The position numbers were made by a program, and so were the translations under genes. The notes below the pieces were generated by a model. The model made no database searches and had not been told where the DNA came from. It saw only the letters and a program-made list of their open reading frames with translations. Positions 17,245 to 27,335 of a stretch of 64,000 nt of DNA are shown piece by piece (position 1 is the stretch's first letter; the number at the start of each line of letters is the position of its first letter). Source of the DNA: Acidobacteriota bacterium (GTDB lineage: Bacteria; Acidobacteriota; Terriglobia; 2-12-FULL-54-10); NCBI GenBank assembly GCA_009691245.1, contig SHUM01000012.1, forward strand, positions 1 through 64,000. Reading direction: 5' to 3'.

Positions 17245-18075
17245 CTATCGGGCAACTCGCGGCGCCGGCTTGCGAATCAGATTCATCGCCAGCGCCAGCG
17301 GGACCTTCACCAGAAAAATAATCGCTTGCAGCATCCCAATCGTCGAGCGCCCGGCGGTACGGCTGGCCATGCGCACCGGCACTTCGGTCATGCGCATTCC
17401 CGCCTGGTGGAGCAGTAGAATCGCCTCCACCTCCGGGTAGTCTTCCGGATATTCCTCCGCCAGCACGGCAATGGAGCGGCGATTCCAGATGCGGAACCCC
17501 GATGTCGTGTCCGTAAACTTTTGCCCACAGAGCACCGAGAGTAGCCACGAAAACAATCGAATGCCCAGCCTGCGCCCGGCGGAGGATTGAAACCCTTCCG
17601 CCTGAAGAAAGCGCGAGCCAAGCACCATGTCCCAGCCGCCCTCGTTCATCTTCTCGATCAGGCGCGGAATCTCCGACGGCGGATGCTGGCCATCGCCGTC
17701 CACCTGCACCGCCAGATCGTAGCCCTGCCGCGCGGCAAACTGCAAGCCGGTCTGCACCGCGCCGCCCACGCCCAGGTTGCAGGGCAACGTGATGAGACGA
17801 GCCGGCAGGCCCGCGACCACCTCGGCAGTGTTGTCCGTCGAGCCGTCATTCACCACCAGCACGTCCATTTGCCAAGGCGCGGCCCCGGAAACGGAACTGT
17901 GCATTGCCGCCAACTCGCTAATTAGTTTGGGTAGCGATCCGGCTTCGTTATACGCGGGAATAATCACCAGCAGGCGCGGCGGCAGGAAGGCTGACGGCGC
18001 GCAAGCGGCTGAGTGCGATCTGCTGTGTGCGTTGGGGCTGGTGGAGGCTGATCCATTGGATGTTTGCGAAGTCAT
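17245..18075 (-). CDS. GT2 glycosyltransferase, polyprenyl-phosphate sugar synthase type
   Basis: A 276-aa GT-A fold enzyme. After a Ser-rich N-terminal tail, the Rossmann-like start is LLVIIPAYNEAGSLPKL, followed by VLVVNDGSTDNT and the metal-binding VDGDGQHPP (DxD-like). These match dolichol-phosphate mannose synthase-like GT2 enzymes, which load a sugar from a nucleotide donor onto polyprenyl phosphate at the inner membrane. Such lipid-linked sugars are the donors for GT-C enzymes like those encoded next door. ATG 18075 is the first ATG in the frame; a TTG at 18120 would add 15 residues. Sugar specificity cannot be read from the sequence. Confidence 0.9.
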   Translation of the reverse strand: MTSQTSNGSASTSPNAHSRSHSAACAPSAFLPPRLLVIIPAYNEAGSLPKLISELAAMHSSVSGAAPWQMDVLVVNDGSTDNTAEVVAGLPARLITLPCNLGVGGAVQTGLQFAARQGYDLAVQVDGDGQHPPSEIPRLIEKMNEGGWDMVLGSRFLQAEGFQSSAGRRLGIRLFSWLLSVLCGQKFTDTTSGFRIWNRRSIAVLAEEYPEDYPEVEAILLLHQAGMRMTEVPVRMASRTAGRSTIGMLQAIIFLVKVPLALAMNLIRKPAPRVAR

Positions 18076-18174
18076 CTGGGTATCATCGTCTGGGTAACAT
18101 CGTCGGCAATATTTCAGCAAGTGCCGATTGTCTCACGATCCGCCGCAAGGTGATTGCGTTGGAAGTCTGCAATT

Positions 18175-19437
18175 CTACTTATACTGTATCTCCATCAGTG
18201 AGAGGTCATCCACCCAAACCTCCGAACCCCCATTCGCCGTGGCGAAAACCTCCACGGCCACAGCGCTCGCCGGCGCACATGCGGCTACGGCGCGACGCGT
18301 CCAAATGTCGAGGCCCTCATTTTCCCGAGCCGGCACAATGCGCACATCCTCGGAGATTTGCTGGTCCTGATGGTCGAACCAGCGCAACTGGAGGCGCACA
18401 TATTGCCCCGAACGATCCGCTCGCGAATAGAGCGCGTGCCGGTAGAGCACCCCCGGTTTTGCCGGAACTCTTTGGAACAAGTGCGTCAGACCATCGCTAC
18501 GATACGCCATCAAACCTGCATGGCGAATATCGCTAAGCGACCCGGCACCCGGTTCTTCCGAAGCCCTCCACTCACTGGCCTCCCCTTGCGACAAGCCCGC
18601 CAGCCCGCCCTTGCTCAATAACTCCGGACCAACCGTATTCCCCAAAGTTGCGGCCTCCACGGCAAATAGCAAAGTGAAGGCCGTCGCCCGCAGCAACTTC
18701 AGACGCCCCTGCAACATCTCCGTTTCCAGCATCCGCTCATATACTCCGCGGCCTACTGCCTCCAGAGTATGCACCAGAAAAAAATTCGCCTGATAGCGCG
18801 CCAGCTCCCGTTGCAAATCCGCAGGCCGTTCAAGATGCTTTACGAAGTCGACATAGCGCGCTGGCCCTATCCAGTCTCCGATAAAAGCGCCATCGGCAAA
18901 GTAAGTGATTTTCGTGGTGGGAAGTGAGTACACTCGGTAATCTCGCCCGCGAAGCTGATTCAGATATTCAATATCCTCGTAGGGTTCAATCGCGGCCCTT
19001 AGATATGCGCTGCGCTGCTCCAGCGTAACGGGCGGCAGGCCGTTTGCAAAAACGGTTTTCCCCGTGGGATTGAAACGCGCCTGAAGAATCAGTCCAACGC
19101 CAATAATCAAGAGAACAGGGATGGCGGTGATAATTGCGGAAGCCACAGGACGGCGCAGCGCATTCCAACGCGAACTCCAACAGAAAAGCAGTGCATCCAG
19201 CGCCGCAGCGCCGCAAAGCGAGATAAGGGGAACCACTGGAATCAGGTAGCGCAAGACCTGTACGGTTCCGAACCAAAAAACTGTGTAGACCGCTGCGCTG
19301 ACCAAAAGGACTCTACATGTCCGATTCCACAATGCATAGCCAGCAGCCAGTGGTAGCGCCGCCAGATAGATCGGCGACAGGAAAGATCCCACCGGACCAA
19401 ACCTTTCGCCACGTACAATCACATTCCACGGCAACAT
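18175..19437 (-). pseudogene. C-terminal part of GT39/ArnT-like glycosyltransferase, after in-frame stop
   Basis: This continues the reading frame of 19480-20529 after a TAA at 19482-19480; 14 codons of the same frame bridge the stop and the ATG at 19437. Residues about 20-125 form the last membrane helices. The C-terminal 130 residues are soluble, with an alternating pattern ending VEVFATANGGSEVWVDDLSLMEI, resembling jelly-roll carbohydrate-binding modules. The ATG falls inside a conserved LPWN segment, so an independent start is unlikely. Either the gene is inactivated, the stop is read through, or the base is an assembly error. With the upstream part it would make a 784-residue protein. 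Confidence 0.7.
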
Positions 19438-19479
19438 GACCAGCGCAGAGATTCCTCTCCCCAGGCCGTGAATGCTCTG

Positions 19480-20529
19480 TTAAAATTTCTGGTTGGCAAT
19501 GTCGACACCGGTCCACGGACCAAACCCAAACCATTCTGGAAAATACGGCCACACGGGATTTCCCGTGTACCAGGCATTGCGGATATACCATGGGCAGGCC
19601 ACGGCAATCGTGATCACCGAAAAAATAAGCGCCGGACGAAGACTTCGTTGCTTGACGGAATACGCCAGAAGATACGTCCCCGCGCAAAGTATGGGAAACA
19701 GCGCGAGGTACTTCGTCGTCGCCGCAAACCAGAATAGCGCGGCGGAAATCGCCAACCAGCCATGACGTTGATTCTCCGCCTCAATTTTTCGCCAATTGTA
19801 CAGACTAAAAAAGGCGAGGGTCAGATACAGGGCAAGCCCCGCATCCACATAGGCTGCCGTGCCCAGCCAGAGAACCAAGGGGTTGGATAGCCACAAGACG
19901 GCGGCCAGCGCTCCAGCGCGCTGCGTGAACATTCGAGCGCCCCAGCCATATAGCGCCAGCGCAGTCAGCGCCATCATCAGGAATTGCGTCAGTTGCGCCG
20001 CAATATCGTCAGCCAGCAGTAGCATCAGCGTGAACAGCATCTCGCTCGACTGCGGGAATACCGGGAAGCGCAGGTAAGGCGTGTAAACGACCGCTCCCTC
20101 TCGAACGTAAATCTTCGCCGATGCCAGGTGATAGCTGATCGCATCCCATTGCGTGGGCGGATATAGCGGCATTTGCAGAATAGGAATAGCAAGCGCAACG
20201 GTCAGTGCAGCGAGAGTAACCTTCAGAGGCGAAACCCTTCCGGGAAGCCGCGCGACCCACTCTCTAGTTACACTCACTGGAGGGAGTGAAATCAAGGTAA
20301 TCGCCGTCAATACCGCTAACATCACTCCACTGCTCAGAATGTGCAATAGTCCAGCAGCCAGCACGAAATGAGAGATTAGCCCAAGGCCCAGCGCTGTGCA
20401 GAAGGAGACTTTCTCCGCGGCCCCGCGGTAATCCGTGCCACGCGTAAGGCGCGCGCCCAGCAGATAGGCCACCACGGCGAACATAGCAATCAGCGCATAA
20501 TGTTCAACAAAGAACCAAGTCTGATCCAT
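19480..20529 (-). pseudogene. N-terminal part of GT39/ArnT-like glycosyltransferase, ends at premature TAA
   Basis: A 349-aa open frame with about eight membrane helices. The first periplasmic loop contains PPTQWDAISYHLASAKIY, where the Asp-aromatic pattern fits the catalytic loop of polyprenyl-sugar-using GT-C enzymes. It ends VDIANQKF at TAA 19482-19480, after which the same frame continues as QSIHGLGRGISALVMLPWN, typical of the middle of these enzymes. The GT-C core is therefore split by a nonsense codon. GAGGAG lies 15 nt before the ATG. It is the third GT39-like gene on this strand after those at 24558 and 22423. Confidence 0.75.
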
Positions 20530-20593
20530 ATCCGTACATCATTCTCCTCTTAAATGCTTCACCAGCCTCTGGCGCATAATTGTTGGTCTAATT

Positions 20594-22423
20594 CTACTCC
20601 ACGTAAAAGACGAAGATGGAGTGACCGATGCGGGCCTTGGCTGTCTTGATGGGAAGAGTGCTGCGGTAGTCGCAATGGCGATTCCACGGGGCGCCGGTAT
20701 AAATCATCGCTGACAGCGCCACCCAGCCTTTGGGTGGCTTGCCGCAGCCGACGGGACCCAGATACTTTTCCCTGAAATAATAGACCGCATCCGGCGGACC
20801 AAAGAATTCCGCGTGCAGGCCGGGGATGCCCTGCTCCTCGACGTACTGCGCCAATCGCTTCACATCCTGACCCCAATCGAGGTTTGAGTCATTCAGATAC
20901 TGCCAGCCGCCCCGCGGCCCGCCGGCTAACTCATTGAAGTAAGCAAGGTAGGAGGGAAACACGCGTAGTACGGTAATGGCCTGCCAAGTGAGTAGGATAG
21001 CCAGTGTGGCAAGCGCTGCTCGGCGAGCAGTGAGTGACTTGAGTGACTCATATAGTTTGACTACTTGACGCGAGATCAGTATAAACATGAACGGAAACGC
21101 GGGCAGCAGATGGCGCACACCGATGTTCATATTCGAACGGATCAGCGCCGTCCAATACACTGCCAGCATCACCAGAAACGCGAACTCAGTGAAGTGAGTG
21201 AGGAGCCAGCGCGTGAGTGCGCCGCGAGTACGGTCGCGCTGTTGCATTCGCCAAAACAAAAAGCCCAAGGCCGCCAGCGTCAATAGATGCAGCGCCAGCG
21301 GCTCCTTCAACAGATACGCCGCCGGGAAGTAGACGCGCAGGCCAGTCTCATGTACCTGGCCAAAGAAGAACAGGGGTTGGCCCCAGCGGGAAGCTTTCAG
21401 CGCGACCAACAGGCCCAGAAAATATTCAGCCCAGGGTTGCATCAGCGGATGCCCCGAGGCCCATATGACGATGTCCTTGGCCGTGCCGCCCATGCCGTAA
21501 ATCAAGCGATGATACTCAGCCGAGGCGCGCTGCATCTCCGGCGGATAACTCCAAACATGGTGGAGATAGATCGCGTAAATCACCACCAGAGCCACGCCCA
21601 GGATGCCTCCCGTCCGCGCCAGCGTAGCACCCAGACCCCGCCACTGCGATGCGCTCGGTAGTCGTAGAGCCAGCGCTTTTATGCGTTCATCGCCCGCGCC
21701 GCGACGCAACTCAAACAGTGGCTGCCGCTCGCGGCCTGCGCCAATGAAGGCCCATACAGTCGCCAGAAACAGATAGATGGGCAGCAAGGCAATCGTCGAG
21801 AATTTCGTCAGCAGCGCGAAGCCCAGCGCGAGGCCTGCCCATAAAATATTCTTCCGAGTCGGCGATTGCAAAAAGCGCAGGAAGGCAGTGAGTCCCACGA
21901 AAAAGCCGGCGGTGGCGCCTAAGTCAGTGGCCACAAATCGACCGTGAGCGATGAATGTAGGTGACAGTGAGTAGAAAAAAAGAGTGAGTAGGGCGACTGA
22001 GTCATCGTAGTGCTTGCGTGTCCAGAAGAATAGGACCGCGCCGAAGCCCAGCGCGAACAGGATCATCGGTAGGCGCGCGGCGTGGAAGATGGCGTCGGCG
22101 TCATTGCCGGATTGATACAGAAATTCGCGGCCCACAATGTCTGGGTCCTCCTGCGCCCAGCCGCTCATCTCCCACGGCTCATTCAGGTCCATGAACAGCA
22201 GCGGCAACGCGCCCAGGGACTTGATGAGCGGCGGATTCTGCGGTTCCAGCCGAAACTGCTGCGTGCGCAAATAGCTGTAGCCGGAGATCAGCGCGACATT
22301 GTCGTCCGAATTGGCCGTGTCATCCCAGGCGCTCAAGAACATCAGCGCGCCCATCAGCACGAGCAGCGCCGCCGCTGCAATTGATGCGAATTGTCGATGC
22401 AATGCCATTTTTATGCGGCGCAT
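20594..22423 (-). CDS. GT39-like membrane glycosyltransferase
   Basis: A 609-aa polytopic protein of the GT-C type. The first large loop has NSDDNVALISGYSYLRT with an Asp pair where the catalytic acid sits, then NPPLIKSLGALPLLF, a signature shared with the neighbour at 22444. About ten helices follow, then a periplasmic C-terminal domain with NDSNLDWGQDVKRLAQYV. It should move a sugar from a polyprenyl carrier to an envelope acceptor on the periplasmic side; acceptor and sugar are unknown. Its start lies 20 nt after the stop of the paralogous upstream gene, so both are probably on one mRNA. The start could also be the ATG five codons further in. Confidence 0.85.
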   Translation of the reverse strand: MRRIKMALHRQFASIAAAALLVLMGALMFLSAWDDTANSDDNVALISGYSYLRTQQFRLEPQNPPLIKSLGALPLLFMDLNEPWEMSGWAQEDPDIVGREFLYQSGNDADAIFHAARLPMILFALGFGAVLFFWTRKHYDDSVALLTLFFYSLSPTFIAHGRFVATDLGATAGFFVGLTAFLRFLQSPTRKNILWAGLALGFALLTKFSTIALLPIYLFLATVWAFIGAGRERQPLFELRRGAGDERIKALALRLPSASQWRGLGATLARTGGILGVALVVIYAIYLHHVWSYPPEMQRASAEYHRLIYGMGGTAKDIVIWASGHPLMQPWAEYFLGLLVALKASRWGQPLFFFGQVHETGLRVYFPAAYLLKEPLALHLLTLAALGFLFWRMQQRDRTRGALTRWLLTHFTEFAFLVMLAVYWTALIRSNMNIGVRHLLPAFPFMFILISRQVVKLYESLKSLTARRAALATLAILLTWQAITVLRVFPSYLAYFNELAGGPRGGWQYLNDSNLDWGQDVKRLAQYVEEQGIPGLHAEFFGPPDAVYYFREKYLGPVGCGKPPKGWVALSAMIYTGAPWNRHCDYRSTLPIKTAKARIGHSIFVFYVE

Positions 22424-22443
22424 TCCTACTCTTACTCATTGAC

Positions 22444-24558
22444 TCACTCAACGTGAAAGATCAGCGTGGAGTAACCTACTTTCGCAGTCAGGTTTTCCAG
22501 CGGTATCCAACGCCGGTAGTCACACGCAGGGTTCTGTGTGGAGGACTGATAGGACATCACCGACACCGCCACCCAGCCATGGCGCGGAGGGAAGCAGGTG
22601 TTGATCGCCTCCCACTTGCCGGGCAGATAGCGATTCGCGTCCGCTGACCCGAAATAGTCCAGCGCGAGTTTCTCGATGCCGCGCTGCTCGACGAACTGCG
22701 CCAGCCGCCCCATGTCCTGCCCCCAATCGGCATTCGAATCAACCGCGTTTCGCCAGCCATTCTCGGGGCCTCCCGCGAATTCGTTAAAGTAGGCCATGTG
22801 ATAGGGATGGACGCGCAGCACGCTGCTGACCTGCCAGCCGAGCAGCGCGGCAACAAACCCGAAATAGCCGATCAGCACAAGCCCGGTGTGAACGATAAAG
22901 TTTTCCCGCAGGTTCATCGCCAGCGGCAGGCGCACGGCGAACTCGCGCAACTCGCGCGCCACCAGTACGTATGTGAACGGCAGCACCGGCAGCAGGTGGC
23001 GCACTCCGATGTTCAGATTCGAGCGGATCGAGACCAGCCAGTAGACGGCCAGCACGAAGAGCATCGCCGCGGGCGCGAAATCCAGCCGCAGCGATTTGGA
23101 TATCATGCCGCGCCACCCCAGCGGCATCCCGCGCAGCAGAAACAGGCCTGTCAGCGCGGAGAGAATCGCGATCACGCTCAACACATGCAGCGCCGCAGGT
23201 TCCTTCATCAAATAGACAGCCGGAAAATATTTGCGGACACCTTGTGTGTGGAACTCGCCGAGCAGATAGGGGCCGTTGCCCTGAGCAGAGCGGATCATTG
23301 TCTGTATCACGCCGGCGAAGTAAGCCGCCCACGGCCGTAGCAGCGGCTTCCGCGCCGCCCACAGCACAAGGTCCTTGGGCGTATTGCCCACGCCGCGCCC
23401 GGTAAGGCTGAACTTGGCGCGCTCCAATTGGCGCTCCTGCGGCATGTTCCCAAGGTGATGCGCGTAGAAGGCATAGACGAAGAGAAACCCCGCGCAGATC
23501 ACGCCAGCCACGCGCGCCGCCGTCAACCGAGGCACTCTCGCGGCACTCGGCGCGACTTCACTCGACTTCCTCCACGCTTGCCTCCACGCCTTTGCAAATG
23601 ACGGGATGGCGATCAGCAGCGTGCGCCGCGTCCAGCGGATGGGCGAACCCCACTGCTTGCGCAATGGCGTCAGGCTCCCAAGGACGCTCTCCGGCAGAGG
23701 GCGCGCGCGCTTTTGAATCAGCAGATGCCAGGCCACGGCCAGCACGATGAAGATGGGCACCAGCAGAATGGTGGAGAACTTAGTCAGCAGCGCAAGACCC
23801 AGCGCCGTACCCGCCAGCAGGACGTTCGCGCCCGACGGCCGTTCCAGAAATCGCAGAAACATGATGGTGGCAATGAAGAATCCAGCCGCAGCACCGAGGT
23901 CGGTGGTTACCAGCCGCCCATGCGCCAGAATGGTCGGCGAGAAGACATAGAGCGTCAGCGCGATCACCCCTGCCACATCGCCGTAGCGGCGACGCGTCCA
24001 TGCGAACAGCGCCCAGCCGAGCAACAGGGTGAGCGCGATGATGGGCGCGCGCACGGCGAACATCGCGCGATCGGGATCGCCAGTCGAGTGGTCGAGCAGC
24101 TTCCGGCCGAACTCCCACGGATCGCCGTTGAACCAGTTGGGATCGTCCCCTAACTTTTCCCACGACAGATCCAGCTTCATGAACAGCAGCGGCAGCGCGG
24201 CAAGGTCTTTCAGCAGCGGAGGATGTTCCGTGTTGAAGTCAACCGTGCGGCGCGTCAGGTAAGTGTAACCAGCGGCGACATGGGGCTGCTCGTCGTAGGT
24301 TACAGCATCCTCCAGCGCACCAGACACCATGAGCCAGCACATCGCTGCCAGCAACAGCGCCGCCCAGCAAGGTCCGAGCCACGCGGGCGGGTGCGAATTC
24401 TCCGTGCGATCCGCACGTGGCGGCCTCGGGACAATTCTGTCCGGCTGGCCCCGGTCTGACAGCCCTAGGTTATCTGCCACGTTCGAGGCCTCGTGTAAGC
24501 GGTATTGATCAGCGGACTTGCCCTCCGGGCGGGCGCGTTGCCTGCGCCGCAGATTCAA
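22444..24558 (-). CDS. GT39-like membrane glycosyltransferase, larger paralogue
   Basis: A 704-aa GT-C protein, paralogue of the gene at 20594. It has a hydrophilic, Arg-rich N-terminus of about 60 residues, then a first helix, then the loop EDAVTYDEQPHVAAGYTYL with the Asp-Glu pair typical of GT39/PMT-type enzymes, and FNTEHPPLLKDLAALPLLF. The C-terminal domain again contains VDSNADWGQDMGRLAQFV. The N-terminal extension and the lack of an ATG before the first helix make the start uncertain: TTG 24558 or GTG 24480. The role is transfer of lipid-linked sugar to an envelope target. It is divergent from the DUF1592 gene. Confidence 0.85.
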   Translation of the reverse strand: MNLRRRQRARPEGKSADQYRLHEASNVADNLGLSDRGQPDRIVPRPPRADRTENSHPPAWLGPCWAALLLAAMCWLMVSGALEDAVTYDEQPHVAAGYTYLTRRTVDFNTEHPPLLKDLAALPLLFMKLDLSWEKLGDDPNWFNGDPWEFGRKLLDHSTGDPDRAMFAVRAPIIALTLLLGWALFAWTRRRYGDVAGVIALTLYVFSPTILAHGRLVTTDLGAAAGFFIATIMFLRFLERPSGANVLLAGTALGLALLTKFSTILLVPIFIVLAVAWHLLIQKRARPLPESVLGSLTPLRKQWGSPIRWTRRTLLIAIPSFAKAWRQAWRKSSEVAPSAARVPRLTAARVAGVICAGFLFVYAFYAHHLGNMPQERQLERAKFSLTGRGVGNTPKDLVLWAARKPLLRPWAAYFAGVIQTMIRSAQGNGPYLLGEFHTQGVRKYFPAVYLMKEPAALHVLSVIAILSALTGLFLLRGMPLGWRGMISKSLRLDFAPAAMLFVLAVYWLVSIRSNLNIGVRHLLPVLPFTYVLVARELREFAVRLPLAMNLRENFIVHTGLVLIGYFGFVAALLGWQVSSVLRVHPYHMAYFNEFAGGPENGWRNAVDSNADWGQDMGRLAQFVEQRGIEKLALDYFGSADANRYLPGKWEAINTCFPPRHGWVAVSVMSYQSSTQNPACDYRRWIPLENLTAKVGYSTLIFHVE

Positions 24559-24784
24559 CCGAGACTAGCACAGCAAGCCCTTCCTGGGAAGCCGCTTAAC
24601 CTGAAAACACCTCCTGCCCAGACCCCTATCTGATTCCCTTCCTGACCAACAAAAACTCTGTTTCTTATGGAGATAGGTTCGTGTACACTGAGGCTATAAA
24701 AGTGCGTAATTACGGCTCCGCTGCGGTGTACTGCATCCGTCCTGGCTGAGCGAAAGATCGGTGAATTGTCGGAGGTCCGCAACG

Positions 24785-27229
24785 GTGTTCCGAACTCTAG
24801 TGAGATATCTGAGCGTGATTCTGGCAGCAGCCACGCCTATGCTGGCACAGGTGCCGTTCGCCGCGCCGCACGGAGCCCCCGCAGATATCGTCGCGCGGTA
24901 CTGCGTCGGTTGCCACAACGATAAGCTCAAGACCGGCGGTCTCACTCTACAGACGATCCGCATGGATCGTCCCGCGGATAATGCCCCAGTTTGGGAGAGC
25001 GTCCTGCGCAAACTCAGCGCACGCGCCATGCCGCCCGCCGCTGCGCCCAGGCCCGACGAGGCTGCCTACAATACCTTGACTGAGTATCTGGAAACAGAAC
25101 TGGATCGCGCCGCGACCACCGCGCCCAATCCCGGACGCACCGCCGCCGCGCACCGGCTGAATCGCACCGAGTACACCAACGCGGTGCGCGACTTGCTGGC
25201 GGTCGAGATCGATTCGTCTACGCTGCTGCCCGCCGATGACTCGAGCCGCGGCTTCGACAATAATGCCGACATCCTTTCCGTCTCGCCGCTGCTGCTGGAA
25301 AAATACATGGTCGCAGCGCGGCGCATCAGCACGCTGGCCGTGGGCGACGCCGACGTCAAGACCTTCACCGCCACCTACGACGTCCCGCGCCGCCTGACGC
25401 AGGACGACCGCATGAGCGAAGACCTGCCCTTCGGCTCGCGCGGCGGCCTGGCCGTGCGCCACTTTTTCCCCGTCGATGGCGAGTACTCGATCAAAGTCCG
25501 CCTGATGAAGAACAATGACAACTACATTCGCGGCCTCGGCGACCGCCATCAATTGGACGTGCGCATGGACGGCGCGCGCGTGAAGCTGTTCAGCGTGGGC
25601 GGCGAATCGGTGGGCCGCTCCGGGCCGGTCTACGCCTTCATCAACAAGGACTACAAGGGCGACGCCGAGCAGGAGAACTACGAACTCACCGCCGACGCGC
25701 ACCTGCAAGTCCGCTTCCCGGCGACGGCGGGCACGCACACGATCGCAGTGGCCTTCCTGAATCAATTGACCGAGTACGAAGGCGAGTTGATGCCGCGGCA
25801 AAACTTCGACGAGATGTACGCTTACAAAGGCGGCGATCCCGCAGTGGACACCGTCGCCATCACCGGCCCGCTCAGCACGAAGGGTTTGGGACTCACTGAA
25901 AGCCGCCAGCGAATATTCATTTGTAACCAGAAGCCAGTCGATCCGGCGGAGAGCCGGCTCAGCATCCCGCCAGCTACCTGCGCGAAGCAGATACTCTCCG
26001 CGCTGGCGCGGCGCGCCTATCGCCGTCCCGTGCAGGATGCCGACCTGAAGGCGTTGCTGAAATTTCATGAAGTCGGGAGCAAACTGGGCGGATTCGAGGA
26101 AGGCATCCGCACTGCGATACAAGGGCTGCTGGTCAGCCCGGAGTTTCTGTTTCGCGTGGAGGCCGATCCGGTGGGCGTGAAGCCCAGAGCGGTCTATCGC
26201 AGCAGCGATGTCGCGCTGGCCTCGCGCCTCTCGTTCTTCCTGTGGTCCAGCATTCCCGATGATGAGTTGCTCACGCTGGCCGAGCAGAACAAGTTGAGCG
26301 ATCCGCAAGTGCTGGACGCTCAGACGCGGCGCATGTTGGCCGACCCGCGCTCCAGCGCGCTGATGGACAACTTCGCCTCGCAGTGGCTGGGCTTGCGCCG
26401 TCTGGCCGCCGTCTCGCCGGACCCGCTGGCCTTCCCTGACTTCGACGACAATCTGCGCCGCGCCATGCTCCAGGAAACTTTAATGCTGGCCGAGACCATT
26501 GCGCGCGAAGACCGCGGCGTGCTGGACTTCCTCACCGCCGACTATACGTTTGTGAACGAGCGCCTGGCGCGGCACTACGGCATCCCCAACATTTACGGCA
26601 GCGATTTCCAGCGCGTGGCCCTCAAGGGAACGACGCAGGACGGCACACGCGGCGGGCTGCTCGGACAGGGCAGCATCCTGACCGTTACGTCGTATGAGAA
26701 TCGCACTTCGCCCACGCTGCGCGGCAAGTGGGTGCTCGACAATTTGCTGGGCACGCCGCCGCCACCGCCGCCTCCCAACGTCCCCGCGCTGGTGGAAGAG
26801 AGCGCCGGCAATGGCAAGCAGCGCAGTATGCGCGAGCGGCTGGAGCAGCATCGCGTCAATCCCGTTTGCAGCACCTGCCATTCGCGCATGGACCCGCTGG
26901 GATTTGCGCTCGATAATTATGACGCCGTCGGCCGCTGGCGCACGCATGAAGGCACCACGCCTGTCGACGCCTCCGGCGCGCTGCCGGACGGCGCGAAGTT
27001 CAACGGCGCCGGCGAACTGAAGAAAGTAATGCTGGGACGTTCCGAGCAATTTGTTTCCACATTTACGGAAAAGCTGATGATGTACGCGCTGGGACGCGGC
27101 GTGGAATATTACGATCAGCCCGCTGTGCGCGGCATCCTGCGCGACGCGGCGGCGCAGAATTACAAATGGTCGGCGCTTGTTAGCGGCGTGGTGCGCAGCG
27201 CGCCGTTTCAGTCGCGCGTCGCGCGGTAG
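24785..27229 (+). CDS. DUF1592-family protein with planctomycete-type cytochrome c domain
   Basis: An 814-aa exported protein. GTG 24785 is chosen because GGAGG (24771-24775) lies 9 nt upstream and a signal peptide follows (ending MLAQ). Residues 34-50 carry one heme site, CVGCH (C40, C43, H44). The remaining domains fit the order DUF1587, DUF1595, DUF1592, DUF1588, DUF1585. A second CSTCH with the signature MDPLGFALDNYD is at 695-711, and the end reads LMMYALGRGVEYYD. The family is common in Planctomycetes and Acidobacteria and is always suspected of extracellular polymer or redox chemistry, but its reaction is unproven. The partner DUF1552 gene follows after a family A palindrome. Confidence 0.92.
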   Translation: MFRTLVRYLSVILAAATPMLAQVPFAAPHGAPADIVARYCVGCHNDKLKTGGLTLQTIRMDRPADNAPVWESVLRKLSARAMPPAAAPRPDEAAYNTLTEYLETELDRAATTAPNPGRTAAAHRLNRTEYTNAVRDLLAVEIDSSTLLPADDSSRGFDNNADILSVSPLLLEKYMVAARRISTLAVGDADVKTFTATYDVPRRLTQDDRMSEDLPFGSRGGLAVRHFFPVDGEYSIKVRLMKNNDNYIRGLGDRHQLDVRMDGARVKLFSVGGESVGRSGPVYAFINKDYKGDAEQENYELTADAHLQVRFPATAGTHTIAVAFLNQLTEYEGELMPRQNFDEMYAYKGGDPAVDTVAITGPLSTKGLGLTESRQRIFICNQKPVDPAESRLSIPPATCAKQILSALARRAYRRPVQDADLKALLKFHEVGSKLGGFEEGIRTAIQGLLVSPEFLFRVEADPVGVKPRAVYRSSDVALASRLSFFLWSSIPDDELLTLAEQNKLSDPQVLDAQTRRMLADPRSSALMDNFASQWLGLRRLAAVSPDPLAFPDFDDNLRRAMLQETLMLAETIAREDRGVLDFLTADYTFVNERLARHYGIPNIYGSDFQRVALKGTTQDGTRGGLLGQGSILTVTSYENRTSPTLRGKWVLDNLLGTPPPPPPPNVPALVEESAGNGKQRSMRERLEQHRVNPVCSTCHSRMDPLGFALDNYDAVGRWRTHEGTTPVDASGALPDGAKFNGAGELKKVMLGRSEQFVSTFTEKLMMYALGRGVEYYDQPAVRGILRDAAAQNYKWSALVSGVVRSAPFQSRVAR

Positions 27230-27231
27230 TG

Positions 27232-27309
27232 ACAGTGCCTCGACCGTCAGGGAGCGGGGGTTGGTTCCAGGTGAGGCCAACCCTCGCTCCCTGACGGTCG
27301 AGGCACTGT
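27232..27309. repeat. family A long palindrome, copy 2
   Basis: Arms of 33 bp (27232-27264 and 27277-27309) are reverse complements with one mismatch and contain the CGACCGTCAGGGAGCG core. It starts 2 nt after the DUF1592 stop codon and may act as a terminator or mRNA-stabilising hairpin between the paired genes. Confidence 0.8.
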
Positions 27310-27335
27310 AAAAGAATGAGGAGGGCAAACGAGCC

